Assembly (NCBI GenBank): GCA_900045905.1 | Contig: FCNS01000036.1 | Span: 62,001-126,000 of the forward strand | Reading direction: 5' to 3' | Source of the DNA: Clostridiales bacterium CHKCI001 | GTDB taxonomy: Bacteria > Bacillota > Clostridia > Lachnospirales > Lachnospiraceae | DNA: 64,000 bases | Program-made: the position numbers and the translations under genes | The notes under the pieces: model-generated | Database searches by the model: none | Told to the model about the DNA's origin: nothing | Seen by the model: only the letters and a program-made list of their open reading frames with translations | In this document: positions 55,439 to 64,000 of the stretch, piece after piece | Position numbering within the stretch: position 1 is the stretch's first letter | How the letters are laid out: each line of letters starts with the position of its first letter

Positions 55439-56224
55439 TTAATATTTTTTGAGCTCTTTCGTTCGTTTATGACTCTTCGCCCATCCACCCACTTTATTAT
55501 AAACAAAGAATGAATTAACTAGAACCTTATTTAATCTTCCAATTTTTTCCTTTGTAGTTCGATGATAAAAACTTCCTCCACAGGCAATATGAGGACGTGA
55601 CTTTACATATTTAATCAAATCAGATTCCGATTGAATCCAGCTTGGAAGGCAGGCATATCCTTTTCCAACACAGTCCTTTCTATGTGCATCACTTCCTCCC
55701 AAACCTGGCTTTTTATACTTAGATGCCAACCGAACAGCAGCCCGATTTACATCTGCATTTTCACAGGCATTAAATATTTCTACAAAGTCTACCTGCTTCA
55801 TAATCAAATCAATCATTCCCTTTTTTCTGCGTGTTCTTATCATACTTACATATTTTTCTCCATATGGATGTGCAGGTCCTATAATGCCTCCAAAATAATG
55901 AACAATTTGAATCAAAGCGAGTACTGGTAATCCTCTCATTTCTAAAATACGCAGCTTCACACCCTCTGGCATAACAATAATCATATGACCACAATCCATT
56001 GTATCATATTCCACTCCTTTTAATACAATGAAATCTTTATGACGTTTTCCCTTAATACGCCTCTTCCACTCACGATATCCGTCATAAGAATCATGATCTG
56101 TTACAAGCATTCCTCCAAATCCTTTTTCTTTTAGAGTCTTTATATAATCTTCGATCATTACTTTACCATCCACAGAACCTTCTTTTGTATGGCAATGCAT
56201 ATCAAATTTCAAATATTTCTCCAT
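55439..56224 (-). CDS. PHP-domain metal-dependent phosphoesterase
   Basis: 261 residues from MEKYLKFDMHCHTKEGSVDG. Metal motifs DMHCHT (8-13), VTDHDSYDG (about 38-46), GPAHPYG (about 118-124) and GGSDAHRKDCVG (about 188-199) fit the PHP family (YciV/TrpH-like), which hydrolyses small nucleic acids or phosphoesters such as 5'-AMP derivatives. Exact substrate unknown. AAAGGTGG precedes the ATG. The AIM24 gene follows. Confidence 0.9.
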   Translation of the reverse strand: MEKYLKFDMHCHTKEGSVDGKVMIEDYIKTLKEKGFGGMLVTDHDSYDGYREWKRRIKGKRHKDFIVLKGVEYDTMDCGHMIIVMPEGVKLRILEMRGLPVLALIQIVHYFGGIIGPAHPYGEKYVSMIRTRRKKGMIDLIMKQVDFVEIFNACENADVNRAAVRLASKYKKPGLGGSDAHRKDCVGKGYACLPSWIQSESDLIKYVKSRPHIACGGSFYHRTTKEKIGRLNKVLVNSFFVYNKVGGWAKSHKRTKELKKY

Positions 56225-57022
56225 TAAAACACCACCTTTCACTCATTTTACCTTTCTAACTATATCTTTTTCTTATTATATCTCAACTTGTACTATTTTA
56301 CAATCTAATCTGTATATTAAGATAAAATAAAATTATTGTAAGAAAAAGCCAAACATCATATTTAATCATATTACACTATATTATTGTACAATCGAAAAAA
56401 CCAAACTGTAGTAAAGTAGACATTGGCAGTCTGCTAATTCAGCCTACTTATGAGATTACAATTTTAAAAGTTAATAATTATTCGTTAAAATTTCCTTATA
56501 TAATATTTTCTTACTTTTCCCTTGATATATGGTTAATATCATGGTATATTACAACTATATTGGGTAAATGTATTAAACTATATTATAATAATGATTTTAT
56601 TTTTTAATTAAAAATTGTCATTATTTTAAGAGTCTGCAAATAATTGGGGGCAATTCTTTGTATATATTCTTAAAACTTGACTTTTTTAATATATAATCCA
56701 CATAGTAATGATACTATGGGATTTTATTATTCTATCAGGCGACTGTAAAATTTATTGTTCTTTCTTTATTCAATCCTAAACTAATTTCTATGTTTCAATA
56801 TTATAAACATATATATAGAAATTGAAACCTTACTCATGGGGGTGTAAGATTTCAACTGCCTATTATGATTAGGATTTCAGTAAAGTAGACATTCACAATC
56901 CGCTAACGCTGCTTGCTCATGAACGCAGGTAGCTTTGCAGCTTTCAATGGGGGCTTTTTATTCTAACTAAGAAGTTTATTTTACAGCTGCCTGAAATTTT
57001 TATAAAGGAGGTTTCATTTTTT
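56225..57022. other. 800-base regulatory region before the pectinase gene
   Basis: No coding frame is credible. It contains two copies of AGTAAAGTAGACATT (56410-56424, 56879-56893), each followed by a related GCTAA-ending segment. It also has a hairpin at 56823-56853 and a GC-richer folded block at 56890-56955 ending in GGGGGCTTTTTA, which looks like a transcription terminator or attenuator. The large size fits controlled expression of a costly secreted enzyme. Confidence 0.6.
56823..56853 (+). other. Stem-loop in the pectinase leader
   Basis: TGAAACCTTAC pairs with GTAAGATTTCA except for one mismatch; the loop is TCATGGGGGT. It has no U-run and lies about 170 bp ahead of the start codon. 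Confidence 0.5.
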
Positions 57023-60000
57023 ATGGAAAGACAGGCTTTTAAATGGAAAAATCGTTTATTAGCAGGAATTTTAACAATGGCTATGGTTTTTACTGGGCTT
57101 CCAGTCCAATCTTTCGCCAGTGCAGAAATATCTGATACTCCTGCCAATGAACAAACTCGTAACATTGATGTATGGGATTTTGGGGGAGTGTTAGAAGAGG
57201 ATTCCACTCTCTACACAAATCATATTTCGGGAACTGATTGGGATAATGCCCAAAATGTTGGCAGTGATGGTAAATTTATCGAAGGTACTACAAATTTTGG
57301 AGATTTAACATTAACTCATACTGCGAATGACCGTTTATATGCCCCAACGAGTCAAAAATCTTACAGCTCTTCTCTTTCTAATTATGCTAAGATTGACTAC
57401 CAGGATGGTTATCAATCGAATGGCGTTTATTATTGTAATGGAACAGGTGGAGAGGGCAGACGAAATATTACCCTTGATAACGTACAAGCTGGAGATAAGA
57501 TTCAAGTCTATATGAGCTCTTCTAATAGCACAGATGGCACATTCCACTTCAAATACTTGGGAGAAGATGGTACACAGGACAATGAATCTACGATTTCTAA
57601 GTTAGGCCAGCGCAGTGATTTTATCGCTGAATATTCTGGTTCTTATAAAATCTATGCAGATACAGTAAACGATTTAAAACCAGTTTATGCTAGAGTTGTT
57701 CGTATTCCTTCTTCTACTATTAGTGGAACAATTGAACTCGGTGACCTTTCTAGTTCCAATCTCACACTTTCTTTTGTTAATACAAAAACAGAAAAATCTT
57801 ATTCCGCACAATTAGAAGCAGATGGTACATTCTCTGCATCCTTACCTTCTGGTGAAGACTACAATGCAGTATTAGGAGGCGTTATTGATTACGGAATTAC
57901 TTCCGATACAATGGCTCTCTCTGTCCGTTTCGAAGATGTTGTCAGTGGTAAATCAAATGTTACCTTGAAAGTGGAAAAGAAAAATCTTGTTCAATTAACT
58001 GGACAGTTAAAAGGTTTCGATGAAAATACCGATTTATCTCAATTAAAGGTAACACTTGTTCCAACCGATTCCACGAAACTTCCTGTTTCACTTTCTCTAT
58101 CTGAAGATTTAAGTTATGATACTTATCTTGAGAAAGGAGTTGAATATACGGTACAATTAACTGGTGTAAATGATTATGATCCAGATACTACTTCGATTCA
58201 ACTCTCTGAAAACGCAGAAACTGATATCCTTGTACAAAAGAAACCTGTTTATACCGTAAAAGGAAGCTTCCTGGGCTTAGGTGACAGCTTTGTAACAGAA
58301 CTCGTACTGGTACATGAAGACGGATACCGTTATTCCGCTTCCATTAAAGATAATACATACGAGATTTCTTTAAGAGATGGTGTCTATACAGCCGAAGCTA
58401 CAGTAGAAGGATATCAAACAATCACTCATGTAATCGTGTCAGGTAAAGATGTAATAAGAGATTTGAAGTTCAGTTCCACCTCAGACACAATACCTGAATT
58501 AGAATGGAAATCAGATATCTATGTCGGATATCCAGACAAAGCAGATAATTATGCAACGGTTCAAGAGGCTATGGATGCTTGTCAGGCAATGGATCCTTCC
58601 AGTGAAGATCAGCGAATTACGGTACATATTGCTCCAGGCACCTACCGAGAACAAATTTCTATTCAGACTCCATATATTACATTAATCAATGATGAACCAG
58701 AAAATGGAGAAGTTAAATTAACTTGGTACTATGGGATTGGATATCAATATTATAGTGTCGGAGAAGATGGCTATTACAACGAAGATCATGCTTACGATCA
58801 ATATGAAAAGAAAAGCCCTGCAAGATGGGGAGTTGCCACTCGTGTAACAGAAGATTCAATCTACTTCCGTGCAGAAAACATTGTTTTTGAATCCTCTTTC
58901 AATCGTGAACTGACACAAGAAGAACTAGACGATGGAGTAGAACCAGACGGAACTACAATTAACTTTGAACGTACCAAAGATTCTGATGTTACTTCCAAGG
59001 CCGCTACTGAGCGTGCCGCAGCAATCGCCGTAGAAGCCAATTATGCAGAATTCTATAATTGTAAGTTCTTAAGCAGCCAAGATACCTTGTACACAGCAAA
59101 TGAAACCCATGGATATTTTAAAGATTGCTTTATCGAGGGAAATACCGATTATATCTATGGCGGTGGAGATTATGTATTTGATGGATGTACATTAAGCACT
59201 TATGGATATAGCGATCGTGGAAGTGGTGCCTATATTACTGCTTCTAGAAATCCAGTTCAGTATGGCTATTTATTTAACAATTGTACTATCACTTCTGTAG
59301 ATGGACGAATTGTAGATCCTGGATATTTCGGACGCCCTTGGGGACAGGATGCAAATGTTACATTTTATAATACAATATTAGAAAATTCGAATTTAATTAC
59401 TCCAGAAGGATGGACTTCTATGAGTGGAAATAGTCCAGAAAATGCATCTTATAAAGAATATAACACAACATTGGCGGATGGAACTCCAGTAGATACTTCC
59501 AATCGTATTTCTGGTACCGTTATGACAGAGGAAGATGCCGCAAATGTTAATTTAGAAAGCTATTTTGGAAATTGGAAGCCTTATTACTATTATGGAGACG
59601 TAGAGCAGCCAGAACAGCCTCGTGAATGGAATTTTATTCGCTTCGGTTCTGGAGCAAAAGGAACTTTGACAAAAAATGACGACGGTACACTTCGGATTAA
59701 TGAGCCAGGTGGAAAAATCGCTGATAGTGAAGATGCTATGTCCCTTTACTATACTGTTTTGGACGCAAAATCGGAAAACTTTACACTTACTGCTACTTTT
59801 ACCGTAACTGGCGGTGAATTTAATAATGGTACTTATGGTGACAATCAGACTGGTTTTGGTGTTATTGCAATGGATACCATACCAGAAACTGATCAAGCCT
59901 TTGATGCTCGTTACTTTAACTCAGCATCTGCATGTGTCGCTAAGTTTGTAAATAAAGACTTAGGTAAGACAGGCTACCGTATTGCAGGAGGAAAGTTAGT

Positions 60001-62764
60001 CACAGGATATACCGATCCAACTGGAACAACTGGAGCAGACGAAAATAATCTCCGAAACATGGATAACAAGAATGCGTTCGATTGGGATATGGATCCAAAC
60101 TTAACCGAAGGACGCCAATATACATTAACCCTTAGAAAATCCAACACTGGTTATCATGCTATTTTAAATAATGACACGGAAAATCAAATTATTTTCTGGG
60201 GGCCTGAAAAATTAATGGTACAGGATGAAGATCATATTTATGTAGGATTCTTCGCAGGAAGAAAAATTCAAGTCGATATTTCTGATATTGAATTTACTGT
60301 AATTTCTCCTGAAGAAGATGAAGATCCAATTCCAGAACCAATTGAAGAATTAGAACCTTCTATTACAATTAATACTCCATCTACAATTGGTATACCAGAA
60401 TATCCATTCCAATTTACTTCTAATGTAAATGGTACGTTAAGTGTAACAGACGAACAAGGAACACAGTTAATTAATCAGCTCGCTGTAACAAAACAAGAAT
60501 ACTTGAATGAAGTATTTGAAGTAAAAGAAGGAACCAGCACATTTACGGTTACATTTACTCCTTCTTCGGAAGAAGAAAATTTAACCTCTTATGATCCAAT
60601 TAAAAAGAAAATTTCTGTTACTTATCGCTCCATTACCGCTGATACGATTTATGTTTCACCAAACGGTACCGCAGACGGAGCAGGTACAATAGAAAATCCA
60701 ATGGACGTATATACTGCGGTTGCTTACGCTCATCCAGGACAGACCATTGTAATGCTGGAAGGCACTTATGCACTTACAAAGGGGATCACGGTAGAACGTG
60801 GTCATAATGGTACCGCAGATGCACCAATCATTTGGACGGCAGATCAAAATGCAACTGTAACCATTGATTTATCTAATTCTACAGGAGGTATTAATCTCAG
60901 CGCTGACTACTGGACATTTTATGGTATGGAAGTATGCAAAGCACCTTATGGAGTGAAACCATTCCATGTGCAGGGAAATTATAATACCGTGGAATATACT
61001 TCCATTCACGATAACGGTGATAGTGGTCTTCAAATTAGTGGTTTCTCCGATGAACCATTTGATATGTGGCCAGAAGGCAATTTAATTAAATATTGTGAAG
61101 CTTATAATAACTGTGATAAAACAGCAAATGACGCTGATGGATTTGCAGCGAAATTAACTTGTGGAGAAGGTAATGTATTTGACGGATGTATCTCTCACCA
61201 TAATATCGACGATGGATGGGATCTTTATGCCAAATCTACAACAGGTTCCATCGGTGCAGTAACTGTTAAAAACTGTGTTGCCTACAGCAACGGTTATTTA
61301 AAAGCTCCATTCCTCGCAGATCCAGAATTAGATATCGAACATTTAACTGGTGAAGGAAATGGCTTCAAGCTTGGCGGAGAAAGTATGCCAGGCAAACATA
61401 GATTGGAGAACAGTATTTCCTTTAACAACTTAGCCAAAGGTATTACAAGTAACAGCTGTCCAGATGATATTGTTATCAATTGTACTTCTTATGCGAATGC
61501 GACGAAAGGTGCTGGCAGCGTAGAAAATGTTTCTCTTTATACAAATGCCAAGACAACGAATTACCAAGTTTCTGGTTTAATTTCCTCCATGCCATCCGCA
61601 CATATGGAAGATAAGAGAGAAGTCAAAGGCCAAGAAAGTTTAGATAGTGAAAACAACTATTTCTTTAATGGAACACAGTCCGTAAACAGCCTTGGACAGG
61701 TATTTGATCCAGCAGAAATGTTCGTATCCACTGATGTAACCATTGAACCAACTTTAACCAAAAATGGTATTGATATGCACGGATTATTGGAATTGAACGA
61801 AAAAGCTCCAAAGAATGCAGGTGCGATTCTTAAGCTTGATTCCGAAAATCCAACCGATCCTGAACCTACCGCTCCTTCTGTTGTTTATTCCACTCACGTA
61901 CAAAACCTTGGTTGGATGGCCAATGTAACTGACGGAACGTTATCTGGTACCACTGGAAGAAACCTTCGTCTTGAAGCAATTCGTATTCAATTAGAAAACG
62001 CTTCGGATGACAGTGGCATCAGCTATGCAACACATGTACAAAACCTTGGTTGGATGGATGCTGTATCAAACGGTGCATTCTCTGGCACAACTGGCAAAAA
62101 CCTCCGCTTAGAAGCCCTTCGCATGAATCTGACAGGAAGTATTGCAGAACAATACGATATCTATTATCGTACGCATGTACAAAACCTCGGCTGGATGGGT
62201 TGGGCGAAAAATGGCGAAAACTCAGGAAGTAAGGGCTTAAGCCTTCGTCTTGAAGCAATCCAAATCCGATTAGTAGAAAAAGGCAGCGAGGCTCCAGGTT
62301 CCACAGAAAATGCTTTCGCACAGCCTCATACTCCATCTCCTACCATCAGCTATCGGACTCACGTACAAAACACTGGTTGGATGGATGCAGTTACTGACAG
62401 TAAAACAAGCGGTACAACTGGTAAAAATCTTCGTCTCGAAGCAATCCAAATCAATTTAAATACAGATGGACTGAATGGCGATATCAGTTACCGTACTCAT
62501 GTACAAAATATTGGTTGGACCGCTTGGACTTCCAATGGTAAAACCTCTGGTACAACTGGAAAGAATCTTCGTCTCGAAGCAATTCAGATTAAGCTAACTG
62601 GAGATATCGCAAATCAATATACAATCAGCTATCGTACCCATGTACAAAATAAGGGATGGATGGATTGGACTTCTGATGGAAAAACTTCTGGTACCACTGG
62701 AGAAAACCTCCGATTAGAAGCAATTCAAATTAAACTGATAAAAAGTTCCGTTTTTAACAAATAA
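57023..62764 (+). CDS. Secreted bifunctional pectinase: CE8 pectin methylesterase + PL9-like pectate lyase + six ChW repeats
   Basis: 1913 residues. Signal peptide (1-33, ends SFAS). An N-terminal beta domain (about 45-235, VWDFGG) and three FN3/carboxypeptidase-regulatory-like modules (about 235-490) come first. The CE8 esterase (about 497-800) has SSQDTLY (about 683), GNTDYIYGGG (about D709) and FGRPWG (about 768). A jelly-roll module (about 860-1100) and a beta linker follow. A right-handed helix resembling PL9 (about 1207-1525) has NDADGFAAKLTCGEGNVFDG and HHNIDDGWDLYAK. Six ChW repeats (about 1620-1908) are split three plus three by VEKGSEAPGSTENA. It removes methyl esters and cuts the demethylated pectin. 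Strong AAAGGAGG start; hairpin 62770 ends it. Confidence 0.92.
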   Translation: MERQAFKWKNRLLAGILTMAMVFTGLPVQSFASAEISDTPANEQTRNIDVWDFGGVLEEDSTLYTNHISGTDWDNAQNVGSDGKFIEGTTNFGDLTLTHTANDRLYAPTSQKSYSSSLSNYAKIDYQDGYQSNGVYYCNGTGGEGRRNITLDNVQAGDKIQVYMSSSNSTDGTFHFKYLGEDGTQDNESTISKLGQRSDFIAEYSGSYKIYADTVNDLKPVYARVVRIPSSTISGTIELGDLSSSNLTLSFVNTKTEKSYSAQLEADGTFSASLPSGEDYNAVLGGVIDYGITSDTMALSVRFEDVVSGKSNVTLKVEKKNLVQLTGQLKGFDENTDLSQLKVTLVPTDSTKLPVSLSLSEDLSYDTYLEKGVEYTVQLTGVNDYDPDTTSIQLSENAETDILVQKKPVYTVKGSFLGLGDSFVTELVLVHEDGYRYSASIKDNTYEISLRDGVYTAEATVEGYQTITHVIVSGKDVIRDLKFSSTSDTIPELEWKSDIYVGYPDKADNYATVQEAMDACQAMDPSSEDQRITVHIAPGTYREQISIQTPYITLINDEPENGEVKLTWYYGIGYQYYSVGEDGYYNEDHAYDQYEKKSPARWGVATRVTEDSIYFRAENIVFESSFNRELTQEELDDGVEPDGTTINFERTKDSDVTSKAATERAAAIAVEANYAEFYNCKFLSSQDTLYTANETHGYFKDCFIEGNTDYIYGGGDYVFDGCTLSTYGYSDRGSGAYITASRNPVQYGYLFNNCTITSVDGRIVDPGYFGRPWGQDANVTFYNTILENSNLITPEGWTSMSGNSPENASYKEYNTTLADGTPVDTSNRISGTVMTEEDAANVNLESYFGNWKPYYYYGDVEQPEQPREWNFIRFGSGAKGTLTKNDDGTLRINEPGGKIADSEDAMSLYYTVLDAKSENFTLTATFTVTGGEFNNGTYGDNQTGFGVIAMDTIPETDQAFDARYFNSASACVAKFVNKDLGKTGYRIAGGKLVTGYTDPTGTTGADENNLRNMDNKNAFDWDMDPNLTEGRQYTLTLRKSNTGYHAILNNDTENQIIFWGPEKLMVQDEDHIYVGFFAGRKIQVDISDIEFTVISPEEDEDPIPEPIEELEPSITINTPSTIGIPEYPFQFTSNVNGTLSVTDEQGTQLINQLAVTKQEYLNEVFEVKEGTSTFTVTFTPSSEEENLTSYDPIKKKISVTYRSITADTIYVSPNGTADGAGTIENPMDVYTAVAYAHPGQTIVMLEGTYALTKGITVERGHNGTADAPIIWTADQNATVTIDLSNSTGGINLSADYWTFYGMEVCKAPYGVKPFHVQGNYNTVEYTSIHDNGDSGLQISGFSDEPFDMWPEGNLIKYCEAYNNCDKTANDADGFAAKLTCGEGNVFDGCISHHNIDDGWDLYAKSTTGSIGAVTVKNCVAYSNGYLKAPFLADPELDIEHLTGEGNGFKLGGESMPGKHRLENSISFNNLAKGITSNSCPDDIVINCTSYANATKGAGSVENVSLYTNAKTTNYQVSGLISSMPSAHMEDKREVKGQESLDSENNYFFNGTQSVNSLGQVFDPAEMFVSTDVTIEPTLTKNGIDMHGLLELNEKAPKNAGAILKLDSENPTDPEPTAPSVVYSTHVQNLGWMANVTDGTLSGTTGRNLRLEAIRIQLENASDDSGISYATHVQNLGWMDAVSNGAFSGTTGKNLRLEALRMNLTGSIAEQYDIYYRTHVQNLGWMGWAKNGENSGSKGLSLRLEAIQIRLVEKGSEAPGSTENAFAQPHTPSPTISYRTHVQNTGWMDAVTDSKTSGTTGKNLRLEAIQINLNTDGLNGDISYRTHVQNIGWTAWTSNGKTSGTTGKNLRLEAIQIKLTGDIANQYTISYRTHVQNKGWMDWTSDGKTSGTTGENLRLEAIQIKLIKSSVFNK

Positions 62765-62769
62765 AATAA

Positions 62770-62806
62770 GGTCTCTGGCAATTTGCCAGGGACCTCACTT
62801 TATTAT
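62770..62806. terminator. Terminator between pectinase and hsp20
   Basis: GGTCTCTGGCA/TGCCAGGGACC stem with loop ATT (62770-62794), one G-T pair; convergent genes, so probably bidirectional. Confidence 0.8.
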
Positions 62807-63244
62807 TTAGCCTTCAATAGAAATATGTTTCTTTTCCTGTACTTTGTTTGGGTCTACTTTTGGAATGGTAAGATAAAGTACACCATCTTCAAATTTTGCA
62901 CTGATGTCTTCATGCTTTACATCTTCTCCAACATAAAAGCTTCTGGAGCAACTTCCACTATAACGTTCTTTACGGATATATTTTCCTTCTTCCTTCTTTT
63001 CTTGTGTTTCGGCATTTTTAACTGCTTTGACTGTTAAATATCCATTTTCCAGTTCCAAACTTAACTGTTCTTTTTTATATCCAGGAAGCTCTACATGAAC
63101 TTCATATGCATCTTCTTTTTCTTTTATATCCGTCTTCATAATGTTCTTTTCCATTTTCTTTAAAGCAGCTTTGCGCTCTCTTTCCCAAGGAAAATCCATC
63201 ATTTCATCAAATAAACTTTCTCCAAAAATACTAGGCATCAACAT
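62807..63244 (-). CDS. Hsp20/alpha-crystallin family small heat-shock protein
   Basis: 145 residues. The alpha-crystallin domain (about 38-130) begins MKTDIKEKEDAYEVHVELPGYKKEQLSLEL and ends AKFEDGVLYLTIPKVD (the conserved GVL motif). It is followed by the C-terminal HISIEG tail with the I-x-I anchor. It forms oligomers that hold unfolded proteins. ATG at 63244 has GGAGGA 7 bp upstream. A CIRCE operator covers its promoter, so HrcA should repress it. Single gene. Confidence 0.95.
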   Translation of the reverse strand: MLMPSIFGESLFDEMMDFPWERERKAALKKMEKNIMKTDIKEKEDAYEVHVELPGYKKEQLSLELENGYLTVKAVKNAETQEKKEEGKYIRKERYSGSCSRSFYVGEDVKHEDISAKFEDGVLYLTIPKVDPNKVQEKKHISIEG

Positions 63245-63358
63245 AAATCATTCCTCCATTTCATTTATAAAAAACATCTTATTGCATATATTCCATTTTT
63301 CATTTCAAGCTTATAATTAAATTCTTATTAGCTTGACCTTTTCTTTTGTTCTATACGT

Positions 63359-63401
63359 AATATAACACTTATTGTTAGCACTGTCAAGAGGTGAGTGCTA
63401 A
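63359..63401 (-). promoter_or_regulatory. hsp20 promoter with CIRCE element (HrcA operator)
   Basis: CIRCE at 63375-63401: TTAGCACTG, nine bases, GAGTGCTAA, one mismatch from consensus. On the minus strand a perfect -35 TTGACA (63382-63387) lies inside the CIRCE spacer, with 17 bp to -10 TATATT (63359-63364). Confidence 0.92.
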
Positions 63402-63417
63402 TTTTTTGTGAAAAAAT

Positions 63418-63455
63418 TGTGAAGTCCTAAATTTTTTTCTTTCACGGACTTCACA
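63418..63455 (-). terminator. Terminator of the P-loop kinase gene
   Basis: TGTGAAGTCC/GGACTTCACA stem with an 18-base loop; followed on the minus strand by AATTTTTTCAC. Lies just upstream of the CIRCE promoter. Confidence 0.8.
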
Positions 63456-63461
63456 ATTAGT

Positions 63462-63956
63462 TTATAATTTTAAAATCATCTCTGCGACTTCTTCTGCTGT
63501 TTTCTCAGATGTATCAATTTTTATTGTATCTAGTTCATGATACATTGGAATACGTTTCACACTTCGCTCTATCACATCAGCATTTCGCAAACCATTTGCA
63601 ACATCTTTTCTTAAACGACTTTCCAATATGGATTTGGAACAGGTAAGAGAAATGGTTACAACCCTATAGTTTCCTGTATCTAGGTGTGAAAGAATATGAT
63701 TTATAATATCCTGTTGATGCAATACCCAGCAAAAAATAATATGGTCAAAAGCAGAGCACTTGATAAAATTATTAAGGATATAACAGATATTTTCCATAAC
63801 CATATCTTTTGTTTCTTCTGTTACTTGGAAAGGATGCATGTCCCAGCACCAATCTCCATCCAGCAAAACACTATTACGAAGCTTTATTTTTAAATTCTGG
63901 CTTACCGTAGTTTTGCCCACTCCCATTGTACCGCCTATTATATATATTGTTTTCAT
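63462..63956 (-). CDS. P-loop small-molecule kinase-like protein
   Basis: 164 residues. Walker A GGTMGVGKTTVS (8-19), LLDGDWCWDMHPF (substrate-loop aspartates, about 32-44), a Walker-B-like FDHIIFCWVL (about 71-80), and an arginine-rich lid LESRLRKDVANGLRNADVIERSVKR. This is the pattern of AAA_18/cytidylate-like or nucleoside and antibiotic kinases. Substrate not deducible. ATG at 63956 has AGGAGG 5 bp upstream. The upstream neighbour is outside the window. Confidence 0.82.
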   Translation of the reverse strand: MKTIYIIGGTMGVGKTTVSQNLKIKLRNSVLLDGDWCWDMHPFQVTEETKDMVMENICYILNNFIKCSAFDHIIFCWVLHQQDIINHILSHLDTGNYRVVTISLTCSKSILESRLRKDVANGLRNADVIERSVKRIPMYHELDTIKIDTSEKTAEEVAEMILKL

Positions 63957-64000
63957 CACTACCTCCTAATTCCGTAGCTACTGTGGCGTCTATTTAGGAA

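Noticed and set aside
56640-56720. TTGACT and TATAAT near 56678-56697 as pectinase promoter
   Set aside because: The two boxes are only 9 bp apart, too close for a sigma-A promoter.

Overview
The window is low-GC, AT-rich DNA from an anaerobic spore-forming Firmicute, most probably a gut or plant-fibre Lachnospiraceae. The reasons are secreted polysaccharidases carrying clostridial hydrophobic (ChW) repeats, spore genes (SipL-like, CotS-like, YtvI-like), the DapL route to diaminopimelate, T-box and SAM-I leaders, a CIRCE element, and AGGAGG-type ribosome binding sites. The genus cannot be named from the sequence alone. Most genes lie on the minus strand. I see no tRNA, rRNA, CRISPR array, transposase or phage gene.

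Layout. 1-2.5 kb: the end-truncated BlaR1/BlaI sensor-repressor pair with a repressor-type palindrome next to its promoter, then an ECF sigma/anti-sigma pair. 2.5-3.7 kb: a gene-free stretch with strong RNA-like folding, then a lone NuoE-like ferredoxin. 3.7-9.2 kb: threonine aldolase, a stand-alone carB, and a PadR/HAAS membrane-protein pair. 9.4-13.9 kb: a beta-glucoside module (GH1 phospho-beta-glucosidase and PTS EIIBCA) divergent from an RpiR-type regulator. 14-19 kb: GNAT, FUSC-like membrane protein, the remnant of a ChW gene, and phosphoglucomutase. 19.2-19.55 kb: two 131-bp direct repeats. 19.6-28 kb: LTA-synthase-like enzyme, CotS-like kinase, SEC-C protein, GtrA, beta-CASP nuclease, dapL, DegV.

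28-33 kb: a 1415-residue secreted amylase/pullulanase-type GH13 with six ChW repeats, and an FMN-binding-like protein. 33-46.5 kb: housekeeping genes (nadE, cca, T-box-controlled proS, metK under a SAM-I riboswitch, rluA-type, murA, aroK, flavin reductase). 46.5-56.2 kb: CBS-DRTGG pyrophosphatase, glucokinase-galE, DUF1858, GIY-YIG, SipL-like, AIM24 and PHP proteins. 57-62.8 kb: a 1913-residue secreted enzyme joining a pectin methylesterase (CE8) to a PL9-like pectate lyase, with the same six-ChW tail as the amylase. 62.8-64 kb: CIRCE-controlled Hsp20 and a small P-loop kinase.

How it works together: starch and pectin are attacked outside the cell by two ChW-tagged multidomain enzymes. Beta-glucosides are taken up and phosphorylated by the PTS and cleaved by GH1. 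Released sugars pass through glucokinase, phosphoglucomutase and GalE into glycolysis and envelope precursors. The most interesting non-coding signals are the folded region at 2.56-2.74 kb, the paired repeats at 19.2-19.55 kb, the ChW pseudogene at 17.1 kb, and several palindromic or tandem operator candidates that sit exactly on recognisable promoters.
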